Assembly (NCBI GenBank): GCA_913020435.1
Contig: CAJVZZ010000027.1
Location: forward strand, 1 to 33,619
DNA: 33,619 nt
Source of the DNA: an uncultured Flavobacteriales bacterium
GTDB lineage: Bacteria; Bacteroidota; Bacteroidia; Flavobacteriales_G; Salibacteraceae
Reading direction: 5' to 3'
Shown: piece by piece, positions 33,011 through 33,619 of the stretch
How positions within the stretch are numbered: the first letter of the stretch is position 1
Layout: each line of letters starts with the position of its first letter
Position numbers and translations under genes: made by a program
The notes under the pieces: model-generated
Told to the model about the DNA's origin: nothing
Database searches by the model: none
Seen by the model: only the letters and a program-made list of their open reading frames with translations

Positions 33011-33042
33011 AAGGGGGCTGCAGCAATGCAGCCCCCTTTTTG
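33011..33042 (+). terminator. Strong terminator after tRNA-Asn
   Basis: aagggggctgca (33011-33022) pairs perfectly with tgcagccccctt (33027-33038) around a 4-nt loop, followed by T residues. It is the most GC-rich hairpin in the window. Confidence 0.93.
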
Positions 33043-33553
33043 GTTTTAAATTGTAACACACAGATCAATTAAGAGGCACTGTTTATAGGGGTTCAATAAA
33101 ATAAAAATTCAATTTATTAATTCACGAACTTACGCGAGTGACTGTCAACAATTGCTTTTGTTTGCGGTAGGTTTTGCCTCATGCCCGCTTGTTGACCTCC
33201 AAAAAACCTTGTTTTCGTTGAAGTTTCTGGATTTAGGTTTATGGTTGCTTATTGCACGAAAAGCACAACTAAAACAAATGTTTACTTTCATCCAATAATC
33301 GGGGTATACGAATACAACCTTCTGTCGATTGATGAATAAGCTCAATTATTATGAAATTTAGGTGAATTTATATTTTCAAATAAAACCACCAATGCCGCAT
33401 CTAATTTATATTCCCTTTCTAGTTTTTTTTTGAAGTAATCTATAGCAATGAACTCAATGAAATAATCGACATAAAGACGTTTAATAGCCGTCCTCATTTT
33501 GAACCATATCTTGACTTAATTGATGTGTCTAAGCTTCTAAAATAAGGCCTAAT
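33043..33553. other. Gene-free stretch before the right-edge gene
   Basis: I see no gene. A minus-strand open frame at 33145-33345 has no recognisable protein pattern and is probably not coding. The main visible structure is the nested inverted repeat at 33144-33196, listed separately. No clear TAnnTTTG promoter box was found directly upstream of the gene that begins at 33554. Confidence 0.5.
33144..33196. repeat. Nested imperfect inverted repeat (long hairpin)
   Basis: The outer arms gtcaacaa (33144-33151) and ttgttgac (33189-33196) are perfect 8-bp complements. Inside, gcgg (33164-33167) pairs with ccgc (33085 offset excluded; the partner is 33185-33188), and agg (33169-33171) pairs with cct (33177-33179) around a ttttg loop. 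The left side carries an unpaired stretch of about 12 nt. The fold resembles a mobile-repeat (REP) hairpin or an integron attC site, but the ends do not fit the attC core consensus GTTRRRY. Confidence 0.5.
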
Positions 33554-33619
33554 ATGAAAATAACAACAATTACAATATGTCTATTATGTTCTATCCTTTT
33601 GCAAGGACAAGACTATTAT
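33554..33619 (+). CDS. Start of a secreted protein, cut by the window edge
   Basis: An ATG at 33554 opens a frame of 22 codons to the window end: 'MKITTITICLLCSILLQGQD' and then Tyr-Tyr. This is a typical Sec signal peptide for Bacteroidota, with a Lys at position 2, a hydrophobic core and a 'LQGQ' cleavage region that predicts cleavage near Gln19, so an exported protein is encoded. The two Cys in the core are not in a lipobox setting followed by a linker, so a lipoprotein is less likely. The product cannot be identified. Confidence 0.6.
   Translation, partial: MKITTITICLLCSILLQGQDYY

Noticed and set aside
33145-33345. Minus-strand open frame of 66 codons as a gene
   Set aside because: It covers the long inverted repeat, has no protein-like pattern, and starts without a promoter or a known family.
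1-33619. CRISPR arrays, insertion sequences with intact transposase, prophage genes, rRNA
   Set aside because: No regularly spaced repeats, no complete transposase or phage genes and no rRNA-like sequence were seen on either strand.

Overview
The window is A+T-rich chromosomal DNA of a Bacteroidota bacterium, most likely a marine-type Flavobacteriales member (Crocinitomicaceae/Cryomorphaceae-like; the lineage is inference). Several things point there: a type IX secretion (T9SS) C-terminal sorting domain on an FG-GAP protein; DUF2723 and DUF3078 proteins; lipoproteins carrying the 'GCTD...NY...DNGSC' module; exact or near-exact TAnnTTTG -7 promoter boxes, some with TTTG about 18-19 nt upstream; and tRNA genes without encoded CCA.

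Layout. 1-890 is a decayed segment: a glycosyltransferase fragment without a 5' end, an orphan helix-turn-helix tail, and non-coding DNA with hairpins, ending at a CAU-anticodon tRNA. 1080-10573 holds a HAD phosphatase, a radical SAM/SPASM protein, an unknown membrane protein, ferritin, RNase R, a polysaccharide deacetylase and a 1070-aa DUF2723 membrane protein. A tRNA-Gln follows, then two secreted lipoproteins that share an N-terminal module. 13076-15883 is the tetrapyrrole operon hemA-hemC-hemD, convergent with a fused DAHP synthase/chorismate mutase. Next come a large T9SS cargo protein, an outer-membrane barrel protein and a degenerate response-regulator receiver. 20693-25240 is a minus-strand run: TPR membrane protein, GH3-family enzyme, DUF3078 protein, MscS channel and purN.

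25273-28830 is a decay zone. It contains a nitroreductase pseudogene (three nonsense codons and an internal deletion), a wrecked lipoprotein gene and a YwqK/MORN-type pseudogene (two nonsense codons and a frameshift). An apparently intact rhodanese lipoprotein and a thioredoxin sit among them. 29047-31458 carries dxs and then RNase HI, whose reading frame follows the dxs stop in the same frame with no ATG/GTG/TTG ahead of its first catalytic Asp. The window ends with an adenosine/PfkB kinase, tRNA-Asn with a strong terminator, a roughly 500-nt gap holding a long inverted repeat, and the first 22 codons of a secreted protein.

Most of the window is housekeeping. I do not see a clear new multi-gene system. 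The best leads are the start-less RNase HI behind dxs, the receiver whose phospho-acceptor position is Glu, the lipoprotein pair sharing the GCTD module, the deacetylase that starts right under another gene's terminator, and the decayed segments at 1-430 and 25.3-28.8 kb.
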